Source of the DNA: Cyanobacteria bacterium REEB459
GTDB taxonomy: Bacteria > Cyanobacteriota > Cyanobacteriia > Phormidesmidales > Phormidesmidaceae
Direction of reading: 5' to 3'
Assembly (NCBI GenBank): GCA_018970085.1
Contig: JAGWXD010000001.1
Span: 124,001 to 188,000 of the forward strand
DNA: 64,000 bases
Part shown: piece after piece, positions 1-8,361 of the stretch
Position numbering within the stretch: position 1 is the first letter of the stretch
How the letters are laid out: every line of letters starts with the position of its first letter
Notes under the pieces: model-generated
Databases searched by the model: none
The model's input: only the letters and a program-made list of their open reading frames with translations
Told to the model about the DNA's origin: nothing
Position numbers and translations under genes: made by a program

Positions 1-226
1 GGACCTGAAGTTCTGCCGTGCTGCCGCCTAATACAATCACCCCTCCCACCCCCAGGTCTTCAATCCAGTGGCGCAGGGTGCTGGCGGGGGCTTCCCACTG
101 GGGGTAACGAATTTCTTGATCAAAAAGGTGTCCAGAGGTTCGCACCACCAGCAACTGGGCAACCTGTTGGGGCAAACTTAAGGTTTGCCAGGCCGGTAGG
201 ATAGGGGTAGGGAAGGGGGTACTCAA
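1..226 (-). CDS. Glycoside hydrolase family 3 (beta-N-acetylhexosaminidase-like), N-terminal part, cut by window edge
   Basis: Only the first 75 codons are inside the window; the rest lies beyond position 1. The visible protein reads LPQQVAQLLVVRTSGHLFD and later WIEDLGVGGVIVLGG, which matches the start of the GH3 TIM barrel in cyanobacterial NagZ/beta-glucosidase-like proteins. Family members hydrolyse beta-linked GlcNAc or glucosides, often in cell-wall recycling. The frame has a stop (TAA, 245-247) 18 bases upstream of TTG 224-226 and no ATG or GTG between, so TTG is the only sensible start. The catalytic residues are outside the window, so the substrate cannot be judged. Confidence 0.7.
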   Translation of the reverse strand, partial: MSTPFPTPILPAWQTLSLPQQVAQLLVVRTSGHLFDQEIRYPQWEAPASTLRHWIEDLGVGGVIVLGGSTAELQV

Positions 227-389
227 ACCGTTACCTGGACAACGTTACCAAAATTCCCTCAAATTTTAGGCTAAAACGTTCACCTAAAGCATCGGGTTCC
301 CCTTGCCCGCAGGCTATAGGCACCAAGGGTGGGCCCCGCCTAACATGATTTGGGGCGGTTGGCCCTGGCCGTTGGGTGACCGTCTTTGA

Positions 390-463
390 TCGGGATGACA
401 GGATTTGAACCTGCGACATCCTGCTCCCAAAGCAGGCGCGCTACCAAGCTGCGCTACATCCCG
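390..463 (-). tRNA. tRNA-Pro (UGG)
   Basis: A complete 74-nt cloverleaf on the minus strand. The acceptor stem is CGGGATG/CATCCCG, the anticodon loop is TTTGGGA (anticodon TGG), the T arm is GCAGG-TTCAAAT-CCTGT, and the discriminator is A at 390. CCA is not encoded. The acceptor and D arms are almost identical to those of tRNA-Pro(CGG) at 35756. Confidence 0.97.
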
Positions 464-1023
464 TTAAGCTACCGCTACTCTAGCATAGGAAAAATGGTCT
501 ATCCAATTGGTATGCCCCCTTTTAGCGGTAACAGGCAGCTTGTCTGCCCAGCCCCTTCAGTTACCCCCACCAATGGCCTGTTAGCGGCCCTAATAGGAAA
601 TCGGGGGCCGCTAACGCCGACATCACCCCCCGCCCGGTCTTCACCACCACTAGGCTGGGGCTATAGGCCTTAAACCCTTGCCCCCGCCACCAGGCTCTGT
701 GGCCCCGGCGGCGGTCCTGGACAAAACTTCCTATCGATCTAGATCTAATCCCGTGTTACCTTAAATAAGGGTTTTTTGCCTGATCAGGCCAATCCTGGGC
801 AAGGATCAAGGATAGGGCCAGATGAATAGATTGGCCCGTTTCTTTATCCAGGGGTCAGTCGTGATTCATCCAGGTCTATAGGTCTAATTGCGGTTATCTA
901 ACTGCAATTATTAATAGAGCGTCGGCAAATCAGTCTTGCTGATTTTGTCGGTACTGATCTAGCCAGTCAGCCCCTACTCAAGTCATCCTTATCCTTGCTT
1001 ATTGGAATAATAGAGGTATCGAA
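464..1023. other. Intergenic region with a perfect 11-bp inverted repeat; no gene seen
   Basis: No convincing coding frame: the open frame at 386-673 begins inside the tRNA and is an artefact. A perfect 11-bp inverted repeat (GTTAGCGGCCC at 580-590, GGGCCGCTAAC at 605-615, 14-nt loop) lies upstream of the minus-strand tRNA. A weak CCTTA-AA-TAAGG hairpin followed by six T lies near 758-776. A hairpin with AAATCAG (927-933) and CTGATTT (939-945) precedes the RRM gene and probably lies in its 5' leader. Confidence 0.5.
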
Positions 1024-1470
1024 ATGTCCATTCGCCTTTATGTCGGCAACCTATCCAGGGATTTGCAACGCCAGGATTTTGAGAACCTATTTGTCGCCTA
1101 CAATGACGACTTGGTTTCTGTTAAACTTATTGCCGATAAAAAAACTGGCAAATGCAGGGGCTTTGGCTTCGTAACGGTCAAAACCGAGGAAAAAGCCGAT
1201 GAGATTGTGACGCAATTGAACGGTTACTTACTGGAAGAGACCCCTCTAAAGATCGAAAAAGCCTTGCCTCGCGCTAAGGCAGAGGGAGAATCAGAGGACC
1301 AAGAGGCCAACCAAGCTCCCGCTGTTAACGGTAAACGGTCGAAGACCAATAGTCGTAAGTCTCCCTCTGCAGAGCAGTCCAGCCCGGCGGTCGTGCAACC
1401 CGATCCGCGCTGGGCCGATAAACTAGAACAATTAAAAGCGATGCTGGCGGCTCAAGCCACCTCTAGCTAA
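1024..1470 (+). CDS. RRM-domain RNA-binding protein (cyanobacterial Rbp family)
   Basis: A 148-residue protein with one N-terminal RNA recognition motif (residues 2-80). RNP2 is LYVGNL and RNP1 is CRGFGFVTV, with the aromatic residues that stack on RNA. The tail from about residue 85 is charged, rich in Ser, Ala and Lys, and probably disordered. It lacks the glycine-rich C-terminus of cold-inducible Rbp proteins and is longer than those of about 100 residues. Family members bind RNA and some are implicated in cold adaptation or mRNA localisation; the target here is unknown. The ATG follows a GAGG-type ribosome site (about 1013). The 5' leader contains a small hairpin (927-945). The 3' end overlaps the convergent SRPBCC gene by 8 bp. 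Confidence 0.9.
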   Translation: MSIRLYVGNLSRDLQRQDFENLFVAYNDDLVSVKLIADKKTGKCRGFGFVTVKTEEKADEIVTQLNGYLLEETPLKIEKALPRAKAEGESEDQEANQAPAVNGKRSKTNSRKSPSAEQSSPAVVQPDPRWADKLEQLKAMLAAQATSS

Positions 1471-1921
1471 CCGTCAGGCTTTGGTGTTCGGCTATTTGTT
1501 TAAGGCGCTGCAGCTGGGCTGCCATATCTTTTCGAGTCCAGTGGCTGGCCAGGTGGTTGAAACCAAATTCAACTATAGGTTGGGAAATAGTAAATTCAAA
1601 TTGATTGGTTAGCTGGGTGCCTTTCCCCGTAGCCTGCCACTGCCATTGATCCTGACCTTGGAAAAATCCCTCAAACTGCCAGATGATGAGATGGGGCGAT
1701 CTCTGAATCACCGTGCTGGTTAAGGTCGGTCGCCAAAGGGGAATTTCAATAGTAAATCGGCTCTGGGCCCCAGGCTGGGTAGACCAGTTACCTATAGGCT
1801 CACAGCGGAGGGCAGGATGCAGCCAGCGGTGCATCGCTGCCAGGTCGGTGAAGCAATAGTCTACTGCCGCCGGGCTGGCGGCGATGGTAACAGATTGAAG
1901 AAACCGGTGGTAAGCCTTCAT
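1463..1921 (-). CDS. SRPBCC (START-like) family protein
   Basis: About 152 residues with the organisation of polyketide-cyclase/START-like proteins: an N-terminal strand (FLQSVTIAASPAAVDYCFTD), a tryptophan-rich central sheet (WQFEGFFQGQDQWQWQATG) and a long C-terminal amphipathic helix (MAAQLQRLKQIAEH). The fold makes a hydrophobic ligand cavity; the ligand cannot be inferred. ATG at 1921 is preferred over an in-frame GTG at 1930; neither has a clear ribosome site. It is convergent with the RRM gene and overlaps its end by 8 bp. Confidence 0.8.
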   Translation of the reverse strand: MKAYHRFLQSVTIAASPAAVDYCFTDLAAMHRWLHPALRCEPIGNWSTQPGAQSRFTIEIPLWRPTLTSTVIQRSPHLIIWQFEGFFQGQDQWQWQATGKGTQLTNQFEFTISQPIVEFGFNHLASHWTRKDMAAQLQRLKQIAEHQSLTVS

Positions 1922-2296
1922 CAATGGCACTGATCCGTTATGGTTGATAGCTGGTCAGGACTTGCCTCCAGGGACTCTCCACACCTGCCACCCAATTGCC
2001 CGGGGGCTGAGGCAGTAGGCAGGCATCGATGATGGTTTAAGTTTATTAAACTAGCCTTAAAAGAACCCCACAATATTAGACAATAGCAAATCCACTTCAG
2101 AGTGTTTACCCCTCCCGGGTGAACTTCATCGGATTGTCGGCATCCCTTTTTTGCTCACCAGTCAGGTCCATCAAGATGGCCCTGGATTGCAGGTCGCCTG
2201 GGTCAATACACTCTCTCTAGCATTACCCCCCAGCAGTCCGCCGCATCGATTCGCTGGTTGAATGGGTTGAGCCACGAATCGCCCGAGTCTATCGCC
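1922..2296. other. Intergenic region upstream of ppk1
   Basis: About 375 bp between divergent genes. I see a short AT palindrome (AGTTTATTAAACT near 2040-2052) and AT-rich sequence that could hold promoters, but no convincing Pho-box direct repeats and no small gene. A TTG at 2258 is in frame with ppk1 and is an alternative start. Confidence 0.35.
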
Positions 2297-4456
2297 ATGG
2301 CAGTTCCACCCCAGGATGACATGTCCCCTAACGTTGTTAGCTCAGCCCACTACATCAATCGGGAGCTGAGCTGGCTAGAGTATAATCGCCGGGTCCTGTG
2401 GCAAGGTCTAGATCCCCGCACTCCCTTGCTGGAAGCACTTCGGTTTTTGGCGATTTTTAGTAAAAACCTGGATGAATATTTTATGGTGCGGGTGGCCGCC
2501 CTTAAACAGCAAATAGCAGCCCAGGTACATCCTCCCGGCGCCGACGGGCTCAGCCCTGCTGAGCAAATGAGGCTGATTGGCCAGCGGCTGCGGCCTATGG
2601 TTAACCAGCAGCATCAAGCTTTTTTTGGTCACCTCCGTCCCCAAATGGGGCGCCATAGGGTGCGCCTGCTCACCTACGGTGAACTTAGTGCCGAACAGCG
2701 CGCCTTTATGGTCACCTACTTTGAAGATCAAATTTTTCCGGTGCTCACGCCTCTAATTGTCGATACCGGCCATCCCTTTCCCTACCTGTCTAACCTCAGC
2801 CTAAATCTGGTGGTACTGCTTAGCGATCGCCAGAGCAGCCTACCCCAGGTGGCACGGGTGAAAATCCCCAGGGTCCTGCCCCGGTTCCTGCCCTTACCAG
2901 AGGTTTTCCGTCGCCATCCCTACCCCTCCTGCCACTGGTTAGGTATCCCCCTGGAGGAGGTTATTACTCACCATCTTCAGGACCTATTTCCCGGGTTAGA
3001 GGTGCAGGGACACTACCTTTTTCGCCTCACCCGTAACGCTGATTTAGTGGTCGCAGAGGAGGAGGCTGGGGATCTCATGCAGGCGATCGAACAGGAACTG
3101 CGCAAACGGCCCCTGGGCGGATCGGCGGTGCGGTTAGAATTACAACGCCATACCCCCAGATCGGTACGAACCCTGCTAATGGAGTTCCTAAACCTGGGGG
3201 AGGCAGATATCTATGACATTGATGGTTGGCTAGGACTAGGGGATTTAACCAGCCTGGCGAGTTTACCGGTTCCAGAGTTGAAGGACCCTCCCTGGGTGCC
3301 CGCCCTTCCCCCAGCCTTGCGCGCCTTACAGCCCGGGGGGGGAGTCCAGGCAGAGGGCTTACCACCCCAGGGGGAAGGCTTTTTCGCCCTGGTCCGTCAG
3401 CAGGATCAGCTATTTCATCATCCCTACCATTGCTTCGTGGCCACCGTACAGCAGTTTATTATCCAGGCTGCCCATGACCCCCAGGTATTGGCAATTAAAA
3501 TGACCCTTTACCGGATTGCTGGAGGGTCTCCCATCCTCAGGGCTCTAGCGGCAGCCGCAGAGCGGGGTAAGCAAGTAACTGTGGTGGTAGAGCTTAAGGC
3601 TCGCTTTGACGAAGAAAATAATATTAATTGGGCCCGCCACCTAGAACAGGCCGGTGTGCATGTGGTTTATGGTCTGATGGGTCTTAAAACCCGTGCCAAA
3701 ATGGTGATGGTGGTGCGCCGCGAGGCCGATGCCATGATCCGCTACTGTCATCTAGGAACAGGGGACTATAACCCCAAAACCGCCCTTCACTACACCGATC
3801 TCAGTCTGCTGTCGGCCCGGCCCGATCTGGGGGCTGATATGGCTGAATTGTTTAACTATCTCACCGGTTATTCTCGCCAGCATAGCTACCGCCAGCTCCT
3901 GGTAGCTCCCCTGACCCTGCGCCAGAGCCTGGAGAGGTTGATTCAAGGAGAAATAGACCACGCTCAACGGGGGGAGGGGGGAGAGATCATCGCTAAGCTC
4001 AATACCCTGGTGGACCCAGACCTGATTGCCAGACTTTACCAGGCTTCCCAGGTAGGGGTCTCGATTGATTTGATTGTGAGAGGGATTTGTTGTTTGCGGC
4101 CTGGCATGGCGGGAATCAGCGAGAATATTCGGGTAATCAGTATTATTGGACGCTTTCTAGAACACTCGCGGATTCTCTATTTCAGACAAGGGGGTAATGA
4201 AACTTTCTTGTTGGGAAGTGCAGATTGGACCCCTAGCAACCTGGATAGCCGGGTAGAAGTTCTGGTACCGGTGAGAGATCGCCCCAGTCAAGCCGAACTC
4301 CGACTGGTGTTAGACCTGGCCCTGAGCGATCAGCGTCAAGCCTGGGATCTAGCTGCTGACGGCAACTACAGCCAGCGCCACCCGCAGTCCCTAACCAACC
4401 CCTGCAGTTTTCAACAGCGGCTGATGGACCGGGCCAGCCAGCCTAACCGGCGCTGA
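2297..4456 (+). CDS. ppk1: Polyphosphate kinase 1, with arginine at the catalytic phospho-histidine position
   Basis: PPK1 makes inorganic polyphosphate from ATP through a phospho-histidine intermediate. About 719 residues, the normal length. The N domain starts YINRELSWLEYNRRVL, and the two phospholipase-D-like catalytic halves are complete (LYRIAGGSPILRA; ELKARFDEENNINWA; HLGTGDYNPKTA; GRFLEHSRIL; SADWTPSNLDSRVEV). The striking point is codon 466 (3692-3694, CGT): the text reads GLKTRAKMVMVV where the family has KTHxK or KIHAK, so the His equivalent to E. coli H435 is Arg. The histidine equivalent to H592 is present (His623), as is His485. In the second half the usual W-M-x-R-N is W-T-P-S-N. 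The ATG at 2297 is chosen; an in-frame TTG lies at 2258. The end overlaps the convergent CPBP gene by 14 bp. The family assignment is certain; activity is doubtful. Confidence 0.95.
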   Translation: MAVPPQDDMSPNVVSSAHYINRELSWLEYNRRVLWQGLDPRTPLLEALRFLAIFSKNLDEYFMVRVAALKQQIAAQVHPPGADGLSPAEQMRLIGQRLRPMVNQQHQAFFGHLRPQMGRHRVRLLTYGELSAEQRAFMVTYFEDQIFPVLTPLIVDTGHPFPYLSNLSLNLVVLLSDRQSSLPQVARVKIPRVLPRFLPLPEVFRRHPYPSCHWLGIPLEEVITHHLQDLFPGLEVQGHYLFRLTRNADLVVAEEEAGDLMQAIEQELRKRPLGGSAVRLELQRHTPRSVRTLLMEFLNLGEADIYDIDGWLGLGDLTSLASLPVPELKDPPWVPALPPALRALQPGGGVQAEGLPPQGEGFFALVRQQDQLFHHPYHCFVATVQQFIIQAAHDPQVLAIKMTLYRIAGGSPILRALAAAAERGKQVTVVVELKARFDEENNINWARHLEQAGVHVVYGLMGLKTRAKMVMVVRREADAMIRYCHLGTGDYNPKTALHYTDLSLLSARPDLGADMAELFNYLTGYSRQHSYRQLLVAPLTLRQSLERLIQGEIDHAQRGEGGEIIAKLNTLVDPDLIARLYQASQVGVSIDLIVRGICCLRPGMAGISENIRVISIIGRFLEHSRILYFRQGGNETFLLGSADWTPSNLDSRVEVLVPVRDRPSQAELRLVLDLALSDQRQAWDLAADGNYSQRHPQSLTNPCSFQQRLMDRASQPNRR

Positions 4457-5330
4457 TAGGCTGTCGGCTCAAGCGATAGAACACCACCAAAAGCCCGATC
4501 AAAAAGCACAAACCAGTGAGGCCCGCCAGAGGATTACCCTGCACTCCGGTAACCCAGGGCGGTACCTGGCCGGTTGGTTGGGTCAGGTGGGCAACATTCA
4601 GCACATAGTAAGTCCAGACCAAACTACTGTGGAGACCAATCGATGCTCCCAGGCTGGTTTCTCCAGGATAGGCAGAAAACTGGATCCGACGCGCCCAAAC
4701 CAGAGTCATACCCAGCAGGGCTAGACCTAAAAACTGAGGCCAGGTAGCCAGTACCTGATCCAGGGGTTTAATAAAGTGGGCCAGGGCAAAGATCACACTG
4801 TTGGTAGCCAGGGCCAGCCCAGGGGTAAACCCCCGTTCTAACTCCGCCAACAACCAGCCGCGAAACAGCAGTTCCTCAGCCCACCCCACCGCCAGAGCGG
4901 TGACAACTCCACCCAGCGCAACGGGGACCAGGGTGCGGAGATTTAACGCGGCGGGGTTGAGGGCTAACCAGCCCCAGGCTAATTCCACCATCACCATGGT
5001 GCTGAGGCTTAGGCTACCCATCAGGGCTCCTAAGCGCAGGGGCCGCCAGAGCCTGAGCGGGTGCACTAAACCCAGGGTTTGCCAGACTCGGGAACTGCGG
5101 TGCAGGTACCTTTCCCAGGGGGGCAACACCAGAAGAAAAACCAGATAAAGCAGAACCATGGGGAGCACATCGCCCCCTGGTAAGCGGCCCTGCTCCGATA
5201 GCCGATAAAGAGGCCAGGCCAGAGGAAACCAGAGGGCCAGCACCAGGGCAACAAACACCATAATTCTAGCCAGGGGCGATCGCCGCAGGTAGCTAATCAA
5301 ACCGGGCCATCGTTTACTCATCAGGCTCAA
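4443..5330 (-). CDS. CPBP-family intramembrane metalloprotease (CAAX/Abi type)
   Basis: A 295-residue polytopic membrane protein with about seven or eight hydrophobic segments. It contains the glutamate motif EELLFRGWLL (EExxxR) near residue 153 and FALAHF (FxxxH), the metal-binding signatures of the CPBP family related to Rce1 prenyl proteases. Bacterial members are putative proteases involved in maturation, immunity or signalling; the substrate here is unknown. Its ATG lies inside clpS (17-bp overlap), so the two are translationally coupled. Its 3' end overlaps ppk1. Confidence 0.88.
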   Translation of the reverse strand: MSLMSKRWPGLISYLRRSPLARIMVFVALVLALWFPLAWPLYRLSEQGRLPGGDVLPMVLLYLVFLLVLPPWERYLHRSSRVWQTLGLVHPLRLWRPLRLGALMGSLSLSTMVMVELAWGWLALNPAALNLRTLVPVALGGVVTALAVGWAEELLFRGWLLAELERGFTPGLALATNSVIFALAHFIKPLDQVLATWPQFLGLALLGMTLVWARRIQFSAYPGETSLGASIGLHSSLVWTYYVLNVAHLTQPTGQVPPWVTGVQGNPLAGLTGLCFLIGLLVVFYRLSRQPISAG

Positions 5331-5601
5331 TTGTACTAGTCAAGCCCAGGCTTCCCAGCCCCTGACTATAGAACTCTGCCGGCTCAAGAGCACAGGTGAT
5401 CACCAGGGCAACCCCAGCACTATGGGCCTGCATCATAATGTCCACCGCCTGGGGAGGGGTCAGACTGGGCACCACCTTGAGCAAAGATTCGACCACGTAC
5501 TCCATGGAGTTAACGTCGTCGTTATGCAGCAGCACCCGATAACGGGGAGCAGGCTTGCGAACCGTAGACGTTGAAAGGCGCTCAATCGTTTCGACCGACA
5601 C
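5314..5601 (-). CDS. clpS: ATP-dependent Clp protease adaptor ClpS
   Basis: ClpS delivers N-degron substrates to the ClpC/ClpA unfoldase. The 95-residue protein has a short flexible N-terminus, then YRVLLHNDDVNSMEYVV, containing the Asn-Asp-Asp that binds the substrate amino group and the Met gate, then MMQAHSAGVALV with the conserved His. Start: GTG at 5599-5601 with GAGG about 7 nt upstream. It is the first gene of a two-gene unit with the overlapping CPBP protease gene. Which of the cyanobacterial ClpS types it represents is not decided. Confidence 0.93.
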   Translation of the reverse strand: MSVETIERLSTSTVRKPAPRYRVLLHNDDVNSMEYVVESLLKVVPSLTPPQAVDIMMQAHSAGVALVITCALEPAEFYSQGLGSLGLTSTIEPDE

Positions 5602-6191
5602 AGCAGTACCTCATTGAGAAGCAGGGGGCAGAGGATGCAACGGCAGAGGACCGGAGGTCTTAGCCTAGCTACTGGATGGATCTTACCCAGGCTAGAGCGG
5701 TTTGGCTACCCAGCCCAAGCCTTTTTCCCAGACTCCCCGCCCAATGCAGCAAGACCAGGACAGGACCGGTTCGACAAAAACGCCATAAAACAGGAAAATA
5801 CTTCACAATTAGAAAAGTCTCTGTAAACTTTTTGTAAAGACAGCCTTTATATGGCGATGGGATCAAGGGGCTATTGCAAGATTATTCACAATTAATAAGG
5901 ATATTTCCTGTAGTTGGTTACCCAGTTTCCTAATTCTTTGATGGCTCGAAGCGAGGTTTTTCCGTGATTATGGTTCCATAGTTGTGACTTTCGCTACAGG
6001 CGACTCAGAAAATTGTGGTTACTTTAAGCGAAAGTGCTGAGGTGAGATTCTCAAAATTTACACAGCTGTCAAGATTGCGTGCAGCCCTAGGCTGTGGACC
6101 CAACCTTGAGCAGAGACAGTCTTTATACTCATAACGTATTCGCTCTTTAATCGTGTTTAGATTTCGGTTTGAAATTAGGAGTTTATCAGGT
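5602..6191. promoter_or_regulatory. Intergenic region between clpS and the STAS gene with an inverted repeat and probable promoter
   Basis: About 590 bp between divergent genes, no convincing gene. It holds a 9-bp inverted repeat (ACTTTCGCT at 5987-5995, AGCGAAAGT at 6027-6035, 31-nt spacer), which could be an operator or a leader hairpin. A TTATACT element near 6122 could be the -10 of the STAS gene. Confidence 0.35.
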
Positions 6192-6521
6192 ATGCCAACC
6201 GTCACTGAATCGATGGCAGTTGTCCAGCCCCAGGGTTCTCTCAACGCCTCTAATGCCCAAGACTTTCAGGCGGCCTTACTGGAGCGAATTCAGGGGGAAG
6301 CCGCATTGGGTTTGCTAGTGGATATGAGCCATTTGGAATCTTTAGATAGCTCTGGCTTAATTTCTTTAATTGCTGCTTTCAAGCAAGCCCGCCTCCTGGG
6401 TAAACAGTTCTACCTATGTTCTGTGCCTCCTGCCATTCGTATCGTTTTTGAACTAACTCAATTAGACCAAGCCTTTGAAATTCTAGATGAGGGATCGACG
6501 TCCTTTCTGGCTGCTGCCTAG
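6192..6521 (+). CDS. STAS-domain protein (anti-sigma factor antagonist type)
   Basis: About 109 residues forming a single STAS domain. The segment LVDMSHLESLDSSGLISL contains the D-S-S-G site whose serine is phosphorylated by partner kinases in SpoIIAA/RsbV-type antagonists. In a partner switch the unphosphorylated form sequesters an anti-sigma factor. No kinase or phosphatase partner is adjacent. The ATG at 6192 is preferred to an upstream in-frame start (6153) because AGGAG lies just before it (about 6177-6181) and homology begins there. Confidence 0.88.
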   Translation: MPTVTESMAVVQPQGSLNASNAQDFQAALLERIQGEAALGLLVDMSHLESLDSSGLISLIAAFKQARLLGKQFYLCSVPPAIRIVFELTQLDQAFEILDEGSTSFLAAA

Positions 6522-6957
6522 CCTGGCGATAGATCTAGACTGGCGACAGAAATGATGATTTCTAGTTGCTAAATTTCACCAGGTCCAGTCAGAGTCGGTA
6601 ACATTTTCAACGGCATCAAACCCTAAGTAAACTGATCTGCCTCAATCCGGCCAAGGCCCAGGGATTTATTCATTGTCGTCTATGGCAGCGGTCAGTGCCT
6701 GGCCTAAGGGTCTGTCGAGCCTGGCTAGCTAGAACCACTGGCCAGATGCGACCTAAGCCTTTTATAAATGTTAAGAAGCCAGGGGAAACTACCCCCCTTG
6801 CATTATTGTGGGTCCCTGTTAGGGTCCAAGCCAATGGCAAGTCCTAACAGTTTATCAATGGTTTCAAGTATGTAGGGATTGGGGCTATGGCGCAGTATCC
6901 GCCAGAACGTTTTCCCCTTTTCCCTTATCCCATTACTGGACATTAGGATCCATCCCC
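6522..6957. other. Intergenic region upstream of the SLH gene with one hairpin
   Basis: 436 bp without a gene. It contains an inverted repeat CTGTTAGG (6816-6823) / CCTAACAG (6843-6850), probably in the leader of the SLH-protein gene. No U-tract follows, so it does not look like a terminator. Confidence 0.35.
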
Positions 6958-8241
6958 ATGACTTTATTCGCTAAGCTGAAGGCGACCAGCATAACCGCCG
7001 CCACCCTTAGTTTACTGGGGGGTGCTGGTATGCCCTTGGGGGCAGCGCCAACTCCGCTGCAACCTCTGGCGGTACCAGATACTATGCTGCTGGCTCAAAA
7101 CTTTGGCAATACAGCTGTGAACGAAGCCAACTTCTTGGTGGTGGCTGCCCCCGGTAGCGCGGCCCAGCCCTATAAGCTGCTGATTGTTGAGCAAATTAAA
7201 CCCAAGCCCGCCTGCTGGAGTCTGGCCAATGAAAGCCAACGCCCTACCCAGGTTAACCCGCTTTGGAACTCCTTTGATTACACCGGAGTCTGTCGGGTGC
7301 AGAAAGATAGCAATGGCTACGGCATTCGTCTGAACGACCAGGATTTACAGGCCCCTCGCTTTGAAGTCAACCAGCAAAATGGAGAATTGTTGCTGCAGTT
7401 TGCCCCCACCACCACCTCTCGCGATCGCATTACCATTGGTCGCACCGGCGGTATTAGCTCCACCAAGTTTACCAAAATCTATCTAAACCCGGGCTGGTCT
7501 CTAACCAAGCGTACCTTCGGCGGCCAGATCGTCAGTTCCAACCTGATATATTTTACCAACAGTCTCACCCTGGCCCAACTCCAGGGTGAGACTCCACCAA
7601 CCCCGACTCCACCAACCCCGACTCCACCAACTCCACCTCGGCCCACCAGCCCCTTCAAAGATATTCAGGGTAATCGCTACGCTGCCGACATTGAACGGGC
7701 TGCTAGCCTAGGAGTGATTTCTGGCTTTGCTGAAGACAACACCTTCCGTCCCAGCACTCCCCTCACCCGGGAACAGGCCGTATCAGTGGTGATGGAAATA
7801 GCCAAGCGGGTGCTACCCAGCTCAGAGTTAGCCAAACTGCCTCAAACCGTATACGCCAGTCCCTTCCCCGATGTTGCCGCCAGCCGCTGGAGCGCCCTGA
7901 AGTTAGCCCAGGCTAAACAGCTGGGGCTGGTTACCGGCGACTACGGCACCGGCGAGTTTCGCCCGGCAGATCAGGTTTCTCGAGCAGAGTTAATCGCCAT
8001 GGTCAGGAAACTGGCCCTGGCCCGCGGCCAGATCGTCCCCAATATCAGCAATCCTCCTGCCTTTTCCGACCTTGGAGGACATTGGGCGGCTGAGGCAATT
8101 CAGCAAATGGCAGCCTATTGCCGCATAGCAACTCCCCTAAACGAAATGGGTACTAACTTTGCTCCCCAAACTAGTGCCCTGCGGGATTACACCGCCTCTG
8201 TAGCGGTGCGCATAATTGATTGTCCCCAGGCTCGCCCCTAG
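6958..8241 (+). CDS. DUF3747 domain protein with three C-terminal SLH domains
   Basis: A 427-residue exported protein. A signal peptide (about residues 1-30) precedes a DUF3747 region (about 45-205) typical of cyanobacteria. A Thr-Pro linker encoded by 15-bp repeats (7591-7635) follows, then three S-layer homology units starting at SPFKDIQGNRYAADIERA, SPFPDVAASRW and PPAFSDLGGHWAAEA. SLH domains bind pyruvylated peptidoglycan-linked polymer and tether proteins to the wall; in cyanobacteria they often sit at the periplasmic face of the outer membrane. No porin barrel follows, so this is not an OprB-type porin. A perfect 11-bp inverted repeat (7563-7591) lies at the domain junction, and a terminator follows the gene. 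Confidence 0.9.
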   Translation: MTLFAKLKATSITAATLSLLGGAGMPLGAAPTPLQPLAVPDTMLLAQNFGNTAVNEANFLVVAAPGSAAQPYKLLIVEQIKPKPACWSLANESQRPTQVNPLWNSFDYTGVCRVQKDSNGYGIRLNDQDLQAPRFEVNQQNGELLLQFAPTTTSRDRITIGRTGGISSTKFTKIYLNPGWSLTKRTFGGQIVSSNLIYFTNSLTLAQLQGETPPTPTPPTPTPPTPPRPTSPFKDIQGNRYAADIERAASLGVISGFAEDNTFRPSTPLTREQAVSVVMEIAKRVLPSSELAKLPQTVYASPFPDVAASRWSALKLAQAKQLGLVTGDYGTGEFRPADQVSRAELIAMVRKLALARGQIVPNISNPPAFSDLGGHWAAEAIQQMAAYCRIATPLNEMGTNFAPQTSALRDYTASVAVRIIDCPQARP

Positions 8242-8278
8242 TAGGTCTATTCAGACAACTTAAAGACGGCACCTAACG

Positions 8279-8306
8279 GCTGGGGATAGTCTCCCCAGCT
8301 GTTTTT
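8279..8306 (+). terminator. Rho-independent terminator of the SLH gene
   Basis: Arms GCTGGGGA (8279-8286) and TCCCCAGC (8292-8299) with a 5-nt loop, followed by TGTTTTT. It sits 38 bp after the stop codon. Confidence 0.75.
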
Positions 8307-8361
8307 CTACTCTAGGGTAAGGCGGTAGCTGCCAGCCCGTTGCTGCGGGTAGGCCCAGGGC

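Noticed and set aside
386-673. 95-codon plus-strand frame
   Set aside because: Begins in the complement of tRNA-Pro (the typical MTGFEPATS artefact) and continues in low-quality sequence.
3075-3365. Frames inside ppk1 (also 2408-2731, 3226-3477, 3752-3967)
   Set aside because: Shadows of the well-conserved PPK1 frame.
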